Shown here: in pieces, positions 1 to 5,192 of the stretch
Layout: the number at the start of each line of letters is the position of its first letter
Position numbering within the stretch: the stretch's first letter is position 1
Origin: Flavobacteriaceae bacterium UBA7433
GTDB lineage: Bacteria; Bacteroidota; Bacteroidia; Flavobacteriales; Flavobacteriaceae
Assembly: GCA_002477565.1 (NCBI GenBank)
Contig: DLQL01000078.1
Location: 582 to 5,773 of the forward strand
Reading direction: 5' to 3'
Length of the DNA: 5,192 nucleotides
Program-made: the position numbers and the translations under genes
Notes under the pieces: generated by a model
What the model was told of the DNA's origin: nothing
What the model saw: the letters and a program-made list of their open reading frames with translations, nothing else
Databases searched by the model: none

Positions 1-632
1 ACTGCGATGCGCGCTTCTGTTTCAGCAGCGACATAAGCTGGGTCAAAATCTTTGTAAGACAAAGAAGTTGCGCCCATAGAAGCTGCTTGCATGGCAAGGT
101 CTCTTGCGACAACAGCTGCGCCGTCTACATCAGAGGACAAGCCGACCAAAGAAGCGATTTTGTTTCCAACATGAATGTAAGATCCTACATAAGGAGCTTC
201 CACTCTAGAAAAATCATTGATTTCAATTTTCTCTCCAATGACTCCAGTTTGCTCTACCAACTTATCAGCGACGGTAATCCCACCAAAATCAGAAGCTAAA
301 AATTCTTCTTTTGTTGTAAAAGACAATGCTTGCCCAGCCAATTTCTTAGCCATGTCTACAAAGTCTTCGTTTTTTCCAACAAAATCAGTTTCACAACCCA
401 AAACGATGGAAACTCCAACCGTATTGTCTGCATTTACTTTTGCGATTGCAGCTCCTTCAGAAGAATCTCTGTCTGCTCTTTTGGCAGCAACTTTCTGTCC
501 TTTTTTTCTAAGAACTTCGATTGCTTTGTCAAAATCACCTGCCGCTTCTTGCAACGCTTTTTTACAATCCATCATTCCAGACCCGGTTGCTTTTCGCAAC
601 TTCATTACGTCTGCAGCTTTAATTTCTGCCAT
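1..632 (-). CDS. tsf: Elongation factor Ts (EF-Ts), N-terminal 210 codons, cut by window edge
   Basis: EF-Ts is the cytoplasmic nucleotide-exchange factor that removes GDP from EF-Tu during translation. The translation begins MAEIKAADVMKLRKATGSGM and continues MDCKKALQEAAGDFDKAIEVL, which is the N-terminal UBA-like EF-Tu-binding domain (about residues 1-50). The diagnostic TDFV motif is at residues 82-85 (within GCETDFVGKN); in E. coli EF-Ts this segment disrupts the Mg2+ site of EF-Tu. The first core subdomain follows (for example APYVGSYIHVGNKIASLVGL). The reading frame is open to the window edge, so the C-terminal part is missing only because the window ends. The start at 632 is the first ATG after rpsB, 29 bases downstream of its stop, behind an A-rich stretch with no Shine-Dalgarno. 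Co-transcription with rpsB is the usual arrangement and is likely here. Identity is near certain. Confidence 0.97.
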   Translation of the reverse strand, partial: MAEIKAADVMKLRKATGSGMMDCKKALQEAAGDFDKAIEVLRKKGQKVAAKRADRDSSEGAAIAKVNADNTVGVSIVLGCETDFVGKNEDFVDMAKKLAGQALSFTTKEEFLASDFGGITVADKLVEQTGVIGEKIEINDFSRVEAPYVGSYIHVGNKIASLVGLSSDVDGAAVVARDLAMQAASMGATSLSYKDFDPAYVAAETEARIA

Positions 633-661
633 GATTTTATTTGTTTTTTTAAAGTTTGAGT

Positions 662-1558
662 TTATTTTTCTTCACTTGCTTTGGGCGCTTCTGCAGGAGC
701 AGCTTCTACTGCTGTCTCCGCTTTTGCCTCTTCTTTTGCTACGGCTGCTTTTTTTGCTTTGGGCGCTTTGGGCGCTTTGGGCTTTTCGGCTACGGCCTCT
801 TCTTTTGGGGCTTCTACTGCTGTCTCCGCTTTTACCTCTTCTTTTGGCGCTTCTGCTTTTTCTTTGTTTGCTTTTCGATTGCTCAACCCTTCTGCTACGG
901 CATCGGTCAAATAACCCATTACTTTGTCTATGGATTTAGAAGCATCGTCGTTTGCGGGGATTACAAAGTCTACAGCTGTTGGGTCAGAATTGGTGTCAAC
1001 CAATGCAAAAACTGGAATGTTTAATTTTTGTGCTTCCGATACGGCGATGTGTTCTTTCTTTACATCGATGACAAACAAAGCTCCTGGCAAACGCGTCATG
1101 TCAGAAATAGAACCTAAATTCTTTTCTAATTTTGCTCTTTGACGGTTGATTTGCAATTGCTCTCTTTTTGACAAGGCGTTGAAAGATCCGTCTGTTTTCA
1201 TGCGATCGATCTGAGCCATTTTCTTTACGGCTTTTCGGATGGTGATGAAGTTGGTCAACATTCCTCCAGGCCATCTTTCGGTGATGTAAGGCATGTTTAC
1301 AGCAGCGGCTTTGTCAGCGACAATGTCTTTTGCTTGTTTTTTGGTTGCTACAAATAAGATTTTTCTTCCAGAAGCAGCTATTTTTTCCAATGCTACTGCA
1401 GATTCTTCAATCTTCGCAACTGTTTTGTAAAGGTCGATGATGTGAACACCGTTGCGCTCTGTGTAAATGTATGGAGCCATGTTTGGGTTCCATTTACGTG
1501 TCAAGTGTCCGAAGTGTACACCTGCATCCAATAAGTCTTTAATTTCAATGTTTGCCAT
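662..1558 (-). CDS. rpsB: 30S ribosomal protein S2 (uS2) with long Ala/Lys/Glu/Pro C-terminal tail
   Basis: S2 is a late-assembling protein of the small ribosomal subunit, bound between head and body near S1. The 298-residue product starts MANIEIKDLLDAGVHFGHLT, the classic S2 N-terminus, and carries RWPGGMLTN (residues 95-103). The second S2 signature spans residues 158-182 (PGALFVIDVKKEHIAVSEAQ, then KLNIP). The S2 fold ends around residue 228. The remaining 70 or so residues are a low-complexity A/K/E/P tail, so the protein is longer than E. coli S2 (241 aa). Two segments of the tail are near-identical (residues 237-250 and 273-286), and KAPKAPKAKK (261-270) is a short tandem repeat. An in-frame ATG lies 22 codons upstream at 1624, but those codons do not resemble S2 and fall within a predicted leader hairpin. 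I therefore chose 1558, preceded by A-rich sequence. It sits between rpsI and tsf. Confidence 0.98.
   Translation of the reverse strand: MANIEIKDLLDAGVHFGHLTRKWNPNMAPYIYTERNGVHIIDLYKTVAKIEESAVALEKIAASGRKILFVATKKQAKDIVADKAAAVNMPYITERWPGGMLTNFITIRKAVKKMAQIDRMKTDGSFNALSKREQLQINRQRAKLEKNLGSISDMTRLPGALFVIDVKKEHIAVSEAQKLNIPVFALVDTNSDPTAVDFVIPANDDASKSIDKVMGYLTDAVAEGLSNRKANKEKAEAPKEEVKAETAVEAPKEEAVAEKPKAPKAPKAKKAAVAKEEAKAETAVEAAPAEAPKASEEK
702..846. repeat. Near-perfect 37-base direct repeat inside the rpsB tail, plus a 9-base tandem repeat
   Basis: Positions 702-738 and 810-846 match at 36 of 37 bases (the one difference is g at 726 against a at 834), with an offset of 108 bases, or 36 codons. Both copies are in the same rpsB frame and encode KEEVKAETAVEA and KEEAKAETAVEA. 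Between them, the 9-mer gggcgcttt occurs twice in tandem (761-769 and 770-778) with degenerate copies on either side, encoding Lys-Ala-Pro units. This looks like expansion of the disordered S2 tail by internal duplication rather than a mobile element. Confidence 0.85.
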
Positions 1559-1584
1559 TTTGTTTTTGTTTACGTTCTCTCTGA

Positions 1585-1663
1585 TTAGCAATGTGTAAGT
1601 AGCGTTGTGATGTAACGGTCTCACACATTTAGATGCTAAACAAGCCTTGGTTTATGAAGGCCT
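1585..1663 (-). promoter_or_regulatory. Structured RNA leader upstream of rpsB, candidate S2 autoregulatory element
   Basis: Read on the minus strand, the rpsI-rpsB gap holds two hairpins. The first (1663-1642) pairs AGGCCUU with AAGGCUU around an 8-base loop, 7 pairs including one G-U. The second (1639-1585) is nested. Its outer stem is UUAGCA/UGCUAA (1639-1634 with 1590-1585), followed by a one-sided 5-base bulge UCUAA. A 9-pair stem comes next, AUGUGUGAG/CUUACACAU (1628-1620 with 1599-1591), with one G-U pair. Then come an internal loop AC/CUA and a 4-pair stem CGUU/AACG closing the 7-base loop ACAUCAC. The structure ends 26 bases before the S2 start codon. In E. coli, S2 represses rpsB-tsf through the rpsB leader, and ribosomal leaders have been proposed in Bacteroidota. 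The function here is inferred; the base pairing is read directly. I see no promoter of the standard type immediately upstream, so it probably lies inside a read-through or processed transcript. Confidence 0.6.
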
Positions 1664-1734
1664 CGATCACTGGATTTTTAATATAGATATGTTTGATTTT
1701 TTTGCGGTAAAAAAAAATACCTTCCAAAAGCGGA

Positions 1735-2121
1735 TTAACGCTTCGAGAATTGGAATTTCTTACGGGCTTTCTTCTGACCAAATTTCTTGCGTTCCACCAT
1801 TCTTGGATCTCTTGTAAGCAATCCTTCAGGTTTCAATACCGCTCTGTATTCTGGGTCAATTTCGCACAAAGCTCTTGAGATGGCCAAACGAATTGCTTCT
1901 GCTTGTCCAGTAACACCTCCACCAAAAACATTGACAGTGATGTCATATGCCTCTAAGTTTTCAGTCAACAGCAAAGGTTGTTGTACCTTGTATCTCAGCG
2001 TAGCTGTTGTAAAGTAATTGTCAAAAGTTCTTTTGTTGACAGTGATGTTTCCTTTTCCATCGGACAAGTAAACACGTGCAACTGCTTTTTTTCTTCTTCC
2101 TATTTTGTGAACTGTTTCCAT
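1735..2121 (-). CDS. rpsI: 30S ribosomal protein S9 (uS9)
   Basis: S9 is a protein of the small-subunit head. The 128-residue product starts METVHKIGRRKKAVARVYLS and contains GGGVTGQAEAIRLAISRAL (about residues 67-85), matching the S9 family signature. It ends KKARKKFQFSKR; in S9 this basic C-terminal tail ending in Ser-Lys-Arg reaches the P-site tRNA anticodon stem. Length is normal for the family (E. coli 130). The start ATG lies only two bases after the rplM stop (TAA TT ATG), so translational coupling with rplM is likely, and there is no Shine-Dalgarno. A 176-base gap separates its stop from rpsB. Confidence 0.98.
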   Translation of the reverse strand: METVHKIGRRKKAVARVYLSDGKGNITVNKRTFDNYFTTATLRYKVQQPLLLTENLEAYDITVNVFGGGVTGQAEAIRLAISRALCEIDPEYRAVLKPEGLLTRDPRMVERKKFGQKKARKKFQFSKR

Positions 2122-2123
2122 AA

Positions 2124-2579
2124 TTATCTAAGGTCGTTAAGGTTAAATGCTTTGGGTTCTTGAGCTGTCTGTTGGTGCTCAGTTCCCGCATATACATACA
2201 AGTTTCTAAAAAGAGCTGCACCCAATTTGTTTTTGGGCAACATTCCTTTTACCGCCTTCTCGATCAAACGAGTAGGATCTTTTTCGAACATTTCTGTTGC
2301 CGTCAAAGATCTTTGACCTCCTGGATATCCGGTGTGACGAATGTAAGATTTGTCCGTCCACTTTTTTCCAGTTAAAATAATTTTTTCAGCATTGATTACA
2401 ACTACGTTGTCTCCACAATCCACGTGGGGTGTGAAATTCGTCTTGTACTTACCTCTAACTAGCATTGCTACTTTAGAAGCAAAACGACCCAATGTCTGTC
2501 CGTCCGCATCCACAACCAACCACTCTTTGTTTACAGTGTTTTTGTTTGCCGATACTGTTTTGTAACTTAATGTGTTCAT
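2124..2579 (-). CDS. rplM: 50S ribosomal protein L13 (uL13)
   Basis: L13 is an early-assembling 23S rRNA-binding protein of the large subunit. The 151-residue product contains EWLVVDADGQTLGRFASKVA (residues 19-38), typical of the L13 N-terminal region. The L13 signature VKGMLPKNKLGAALFRNLYV continues to YAG at about residues 110-132. Family members are usually near 142-150 residues, so it is complete. It is the first gene of the ribosomal cluster, with a recognisable promoter about 57 bases or more upstream (2636-2666) and a 5' leader of roughly 50 bases. It is followed two bases later by rpsI, the near-universal L13-S9 pairing. In E. coli, L13 represses its own rplM-rpsI mRNA; whether this leader does the same is not known. 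Confidence 0.98.
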   Translation of the reverse strand: MNTLSYKTVSANKNTVNKEWLVVDADGQTLGRFASKVAMLVRGKYKTNFTPHVDCGDNVVVINAEKIILTGKKWTDKSYIRHTGYPGGQRSLTATEMFEKDPTRLIEKAVKGMLPKNKLGAALFRNLYVYAGTEHQQTAQEPKAFNLNDLR

Positions 2580-2619
2580 ACACGATTAGTTTTTGTCTTG
2601 ATTAATAAAATGATTTTTT

Positions 2620-2632
2620 CCCGTTTTACGGG
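2620..2632 (-). promoter_or_regulatory. Hairpin at the predicted 5' end of the rplM mRNA
   Basis: The minus strand reads CCCGU-AAA-ACGGG, a perfect 5-pair GC-rich stem with a 3-base loop, followed by AAAAAA. It begins only a few bases downstream of the -7 element, so it should lie at or very near the 5' end of the transcript. Possible roles are a 5' stabilising hairpin or part of an L13-responsive leader. An intrinsic terminator is unlikely, because the tract after the stem is A rather than U on this strand, and on the other strand no U tract follows the stem. Confidence 0.5.
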
Positions 2633-2635
2633 CTG

Positions 2636-2666
2636 CAAATATAAGGCGAAAAATTCGATTCAACAA
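2636..2666 (-). promoter_or_regulatory. Bacteroidota-type sigma promoter for the rplM-rpsI-rpsB-tsf cluster
   Basis: On the minus strand, TATATTTG (2643-2636) is an exact match to the Bacteroidota -7 consensus TAnnTTTG. Two overlapping options for the -33 TTG lie upstream, at 2663-2661 with a 17-base spacer and at 2666-2664 with a 20-base spacer. Both are within the range reported for Flavobacterium promoters. It lies in the 131-base gap between the membrane-enzyme gene and rplM and points at rplM. Transcription should begin around 2629-2633, giving a leader of about 50 bases. It is the only consensus promoter I could find in the gaps between genes. Confidence 0.75.
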
Positions 2667-2710
2667 CAGTGGCTTTTAAATTTTTTAGATCTCGGGAATT
2701 CTTTTGATTC

Positions 2711-4762
2711 TCAGGGAGTTCTTCGAAGTGCAGTCCCTTTTTTTTGGAAGGCTTCGTCGGCCGTTTTTTGGGGGTTATTTTCGTGTGTGTTTTCCTGCTG
2801 CAAGACTGTCAGTTCGTTGTTTTTATACAAGTCATATGCCGTTTGGTAGTAGGCAATCAGTTCTTTGTACAGCCTTTTGTTTTGGCTTGTTTTTGTCAAA
2901 GTATTTTGTTTTTGGTTCCAATGAAATGTGGTTCCACTGTTTTCTGAATTCAACACCACCAAGCTGTCTTTTTTCAACAAGCCGAGTCTTCTGTAATTGG
3001 CGACAAAAGCACGTTCGTCTTCTGGTTTTGTTTGCCGGATGTCCATTCCGAAAGAATTGCTGGTGTAGCTCCAATTCAAATAACCAAAGAGTGTTGGAAA
3101 AACATCCATTTGAGAGCAGAGCTTAGCGACTTCTTTGTTTGCGCGCTTCGGCAGGTTGTAGATCATCGCGGGGATGTGGTAGCTTTTGACATTGATTTCT
3201 GTTCGTCCAGTACTATAGGCACAGTGGTCAGACATGATCACAAAAACCGTGTTTGAAAACCAAGGCCTGTCTTTTGCCTTGTCAAAGAAATTTTTGAGGG
3301 CTGCATCTGCGTATTTTACGGCACCTTCGCGGCTGCTTCCTGAGGGAATGTCTGTCAATCCGCTCGGGTAGGTATAGGGTTGGTGGTTGGAATTGTTCAT
3401 GACAAAATTAAAAAAGGGTTTCCCGGAGCGGTGTTGCACCTCGCTTTCTTTTAACAACTTGTTGTAAATGTCTTCGTCACAGACACCCCAAGCATTTTCA
3501 AAAGTCATTTCTTTGTCAGAAATATTGGTTCTTTTGGTTTGTGTCTTTTGAGAAGATCGGTGTTTTTTTCTTCGATCTACAATGTCAAAACCACTGTTTC
3601 CAAAGTAGTTGTTCATGTTGTCAAAAAAGCCATCCCCTCCGTAAAAGAAAGTTCGAGAGTACCCCTTTTCTTTAAAAACACTGCCAATGGTAAAAAAGGG
3701 ACTGTCCAAAGTCCTTTTGACGATGCTTCTCCCTGGGGTGGGTGGAATGGCCAAGGTAATGGCTTCCAATCCGCGAACCGTACGTGTTCCCACCGCGTAC
3801 AAATTGGTGTAGGCAATGGATTTTTGAAAGAGCGAGTCGAGAAAAGGAGTCCAGTTTTTTGAATTGCCAAAACGCTCCATGAATCGCGCATTCATACTTT
3901 CCAAGCCGATAAAAATCACATTGGGTGTTGCCTCCACGCCTTTGTTCCTTATTTTTCTTTTGATGGAATACCTGTTTTCAAAAAGCGAATCTCCCTGTTT
4001 TGAGAGGTTTTCTTTTGTTTTTTTTAAAGCGGCATCTCGCGGTATTTGGGCGTAGAATTCATCGTAGCTCAGTTCGTTGCTTTTGTAGGCGGCAAAAAAG
4101 GAGTACACACCGGACTTTGCCAGTTCGTTTTCAAAGCGATTTTCGAAAATTTCTGCAGCTTTGTTTTCAATGCTTGTGTGGTAGGCAAGCAGGAACAGGA
4201 TTAGGGTCAGGGTGGGAAATGCTTTTTTAAGAAATCTGGATTTGCTGTCAAAGGTGTTTTGAAAGGCATTTTTCTTTTTAGCCATTCGAATGCTAAAAAA
4301 AGTTGCCAAAAGAATCCCACTTAGGAGCAAAGGCAAAGGGTAAGACTGGTGAATGTTTTGAACTACCTCATAGGTGTACAACAAATAATCTACTGCGATA
4401 AAATTAAATCGCCTTTGGTATTCCTGCCAAAAGGTGATTTCTCCCAAAGCGGCAAACACCAAGCAAAATACGGAGACGAAATAAAAAAAACAGCAGAGAA
4501 ACCGGTCGAGTCGGGATCCGTGAAATTGCACCGGGAGCAGCAAGAGATACCCGGCAAAAAAGCTGAGGATGTAGGACAAGCTTCCAAGGTCAAAAAACAG
4601 TCCAAGTCCAAAAATTTGAAGCAGTTTGAAGAGCGAAAAATCCAATTCATGAAAGCTGATTGCATACAAAATAATCCGAACGACTACTGCCAAAAGCAAA
4701 TAGGTCAGTCCCAAAAATTTGAGAAGGTAAAAACGTGAGGGAATGGAGGGTTTTTGCATCAT
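2711..4762 (-). CDS. LtaS/MdoB-type sulfatase-fold membrane transferase (LTA synthase family protein)
   Basis: A complete 683-residue membrane enzyme. About five hydrophobic helices occupy residues 14-36, 46-58, 62-80, 88-108 and 143-158, with a further one near 179-195, so one of the early pairs may be a single helix. A linker leads to an extracytoplasmic alkaline-phosphatase/sulfatase fold from about residue 279. Active-site motifs of the LtaS family are visible: PNVIFIGLESM (metal ligand Glu288), GTRTVRGLEA (probable nucleophile Thr328), WGVCDED (425-431), SNHQPYTYP (His460) and MSDHCAYSTG (Asp512, His513). Family members move phosphoglycerol or phosphoethanolamine groups from phospholipids to glycans or lipids. 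Bacteroidota lack classical lipoteichoic acid, so the acceptor is unknown. A basic insert lies at residues 396-413, and the last 70 or so residues are polar and probably disordered. The start is an ATGATG pair 22 bases after polA; I took the first. No promoter was seen, so read-through from polA is possible. Confidence 0.88.
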   Translation of the reverse strand: MMQKPSIPSRFYLLKFLGLTYLLLAVVVRIILYAISFHELDFSLFKLLQIFGLGLFFDLGSLSYILSFFAGYLLLLPVQFHGSRLDRFLCCFFYFVSVFCLVFAALGEITFWQEYQRRFNFIAVDYLLYTYEVVQNIHQSYPLPLLLSGILLATFFSIRMAKKKNAFQNTFDSKSRFLKKAFPTLTLILFLLAYHTSIENKAAEIFENRFENELAKSGVYSFFAAYKSNELSYDEFYAQIPRDAALKKTKENLSKQGDSLFENRYSIKRKIRNKGVEATPNVIFIGLESMNARFMERFGNSKNWTPFLDSLFQKSIAYTNLYAVGTRTVRGLEAITLAIPPTPGRSIVKRTLDSPFFTIGSVFKEKGYSRTFFYGGDGFFDNMNNYFGNSGFDIVDRRKKHRSSQKTQTKRTNISDKEMTFENAWGVCDEDIYNKLLKESEVQHRSGKPFFNFVMNNSNHQPYTYPSGLTDIPSGSSREGAVKYADAALKNFFDKAKDRPWFSNTVFVIMSDHCAYSTGRTEINVKSYHIPAMIYNLPKRANKEVAKLCSQMDVFPTLFGYLNWSYTSNSFGMDIRQTKPEDERAFVANYRRLGLLKKDSLVVLNSENSGTTFHWNQKQNTLTKTSQNKRLYKELIAYYQTAYDLYKNNELTVLQQENTHENNPQKTADEAFQKKGTALRRTP

Positions 4763-4784
4763 TGTTTAAGGAAGGAGCTGGGGT

Positions 4785-5192
4785 TTAATGGGCTTGCAGC
4801 CAGTTGTTTCCATAGCCCACCTCTACATCCAACGGAACCGCCAAAACAAAGGCATTTTCCATCTCTTCTTTGATAAGTGACGTGAGGGTTTCTATTTCTT
4901 CTTTGTGCATGTCAAAGACCAATTCATCGTGTACTTGAAGCAACATTTTTGATTTGAAATTGCCTGCTTCCATGCGGTTTTGTATGCGAATCATCGCTAT
5001 TTTGATGATGTCTGCAGCAGATCCTTGAATTGGTGCATTTACGGCATTTCGCTCGTCTCCAGAGCGTACCATTCCGTTTTGAGAATTGATGTTTTGCAAA
5101 TAGCGTCTTCTGTGGAGCACAGTTTCTACGTAGCCGTTGTCGCGTGCAAAATCGACCTGTTTGGCCATGTATGCTTTTAAGGTTGGGTAGGT
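4785..5192 (-). CDS. polA: DNA polymerase I, C-terminal 135 residues, cut by window edge
   Basis: This is the end of the polymerase (palm and fingers) domain of a family A DNA polymerase, the enzyme that fills gaps and replaces Okazaki primers. The frame is open to the window edge and begins TYPTLKAYMAKQVDFARDNG, so the ATG at 5168 is internal and not the start. Visible landmarks are RRRYLQNINSQN (28-39), ERNAVNAPIQGSAADIIK (47-64) and motif C, LLQVHDELVFDM (84-95). Its His-Asp-Glu at 88-90 corresponds to E. coli His881-Asp882-Glu883, where the Asp is a catalytic metal ligand. The end, GYGNNWLQAH, matches the conserved PolA C-terminus. Motifs A and B, and any 3'-5' or 5'-3' exonuclease domains, lie outside the window. 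It stops 22 bases before the LtaS-like gene. Confidence 0.97.
   Translation of the reverse strand, partial: TYPTLKAYMAKQVDFARDNGYVETVLHRRRYLQNINSQNGMVRSGDERNAVNAPIQGSAADIIKIAMIRIQNRMEAGNFKSKMLLQVHDELVFDMHKEEIETLTSLIKEEMENAFVLAVPLDVEVGYGNNWLQAH

Noticed and set aside
217..939. A 240-codon plus-strand open frame covering tsf and the rpsB tail
   Set aside because: It runs antisense to two certain genes and its Leu/Phe-rich translation is the mirror of the Ala/Lys/Glu codons of the S2 tail. It has no promoter or recognisable domain.
1559..1624. A 22-codon N-terminal extension of S2 from an upstream in-frame ATG
   Set aside because: The extra residues do not resemble any S2 N-terminus, while MANIEIKDLL is the usual start. 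The extension overlaps the predicted leader hairpin.
1688..1695. A plus-strand TATGTTTG matching the Bacteroidota -7 element
   Set aside because: No TTG lies at the right distance upstream and there is no plus-strand gene downstream, only rpsI in antisense. It is a chance match in AT-rich sequence.
1706..1743. A possible intrinsic terminator after rpsI (5-pair stem AAGCG/CGCTT, then a run of nine T on the minus strand)
   Set aside because: The stem is short, the rpsI stop codon lies in its loop, and the T run is about ten bases away rather than directly adjacent. A weak attenuator cannot be excluded.
2644..2710. A terminator after the LtaS-like gene in the AT-rich stretch before the rplM promoter
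   Set aside because: I could not find a stem of useful length followed by a T run; the A/T palindrome around 2672-2687 pairs poorly.
4349..4738. A 129-codon plus-strand open frame opposite the membrane segment of the LtaS-like gene
   Set aside because: Its Lys/Gln/Glu-rich translation is what hydrophobic Phe/Leu codons give on the reverse strand. There is no promoter or family resemblance.

Overview
The window looks like a chromosomal housekeeping segment from a Bacteroidota bacterium, most likely a flavobacterium or close relative. Three things point there: the order rplM-rpsI-rpsB-tsf, a promoter of the Bacteroidota type (TTG, spacer, TAnnTTTG) in front of rplM, and A-rich starts without Shine-Dalgarno sequences. 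The species cannot be named from the sequence alone. All genes supported here lie on the minus strand, so transcription runs from the high coordinates to the low ones.

Layout in transcription order: (1) 5192-4785, the C-terminal end of DNA polymerase I (polA), cut by the window edge. (2) 4762-2711, a complete five-helix membrane protein with an extracytoplasmic sulfatase-fold domain of the LtaS/MdoB phosphoglycerol-transferase type, starting 22 bases after polA stops. (3) 2710-2580, an intergenic region with a well-matched promoter for the ribosomal-protein operon and a small hairpin close to the predicted transcript start. (4) 2579-2124 rplM (L13) and 2121-1735 rpsI (S9), two bases apart. 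(5) 1734-1559, a 176-base gap that can fold into a strong nested hairpin just before rpsB. It is a candidate autoregulatory leader for S2. (6) 1558-662 rpsB (S2), with a long Ala/Lys/Glu/Pro tail built partly from a duplicated segment. (7) 632-1, the first 210 codons of tsf (EF-Ts), cut by the other window edge.

The four translation genes plausibly form one transcript from the promoter at 2636-2666. L13 belongs to the large ribosomal subunit and S9 and S2 to the small one, while EF-Ts recycles EF-Tu. The rpsB leader could adjust S2 and EF-Ts separately from L13 and S9, as S2 does for rpsB-tsf in Escherichia coli. The polA and membrane-enzyme genes form a separate group upstream with no evident functional link to translation.

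I found no mobile element, CRISPR array, tRNA, rRNA or defence gene. The least ordinary signal is the structured RNA between rpsI and rpsB; I see no convincing new multi-gene system here.
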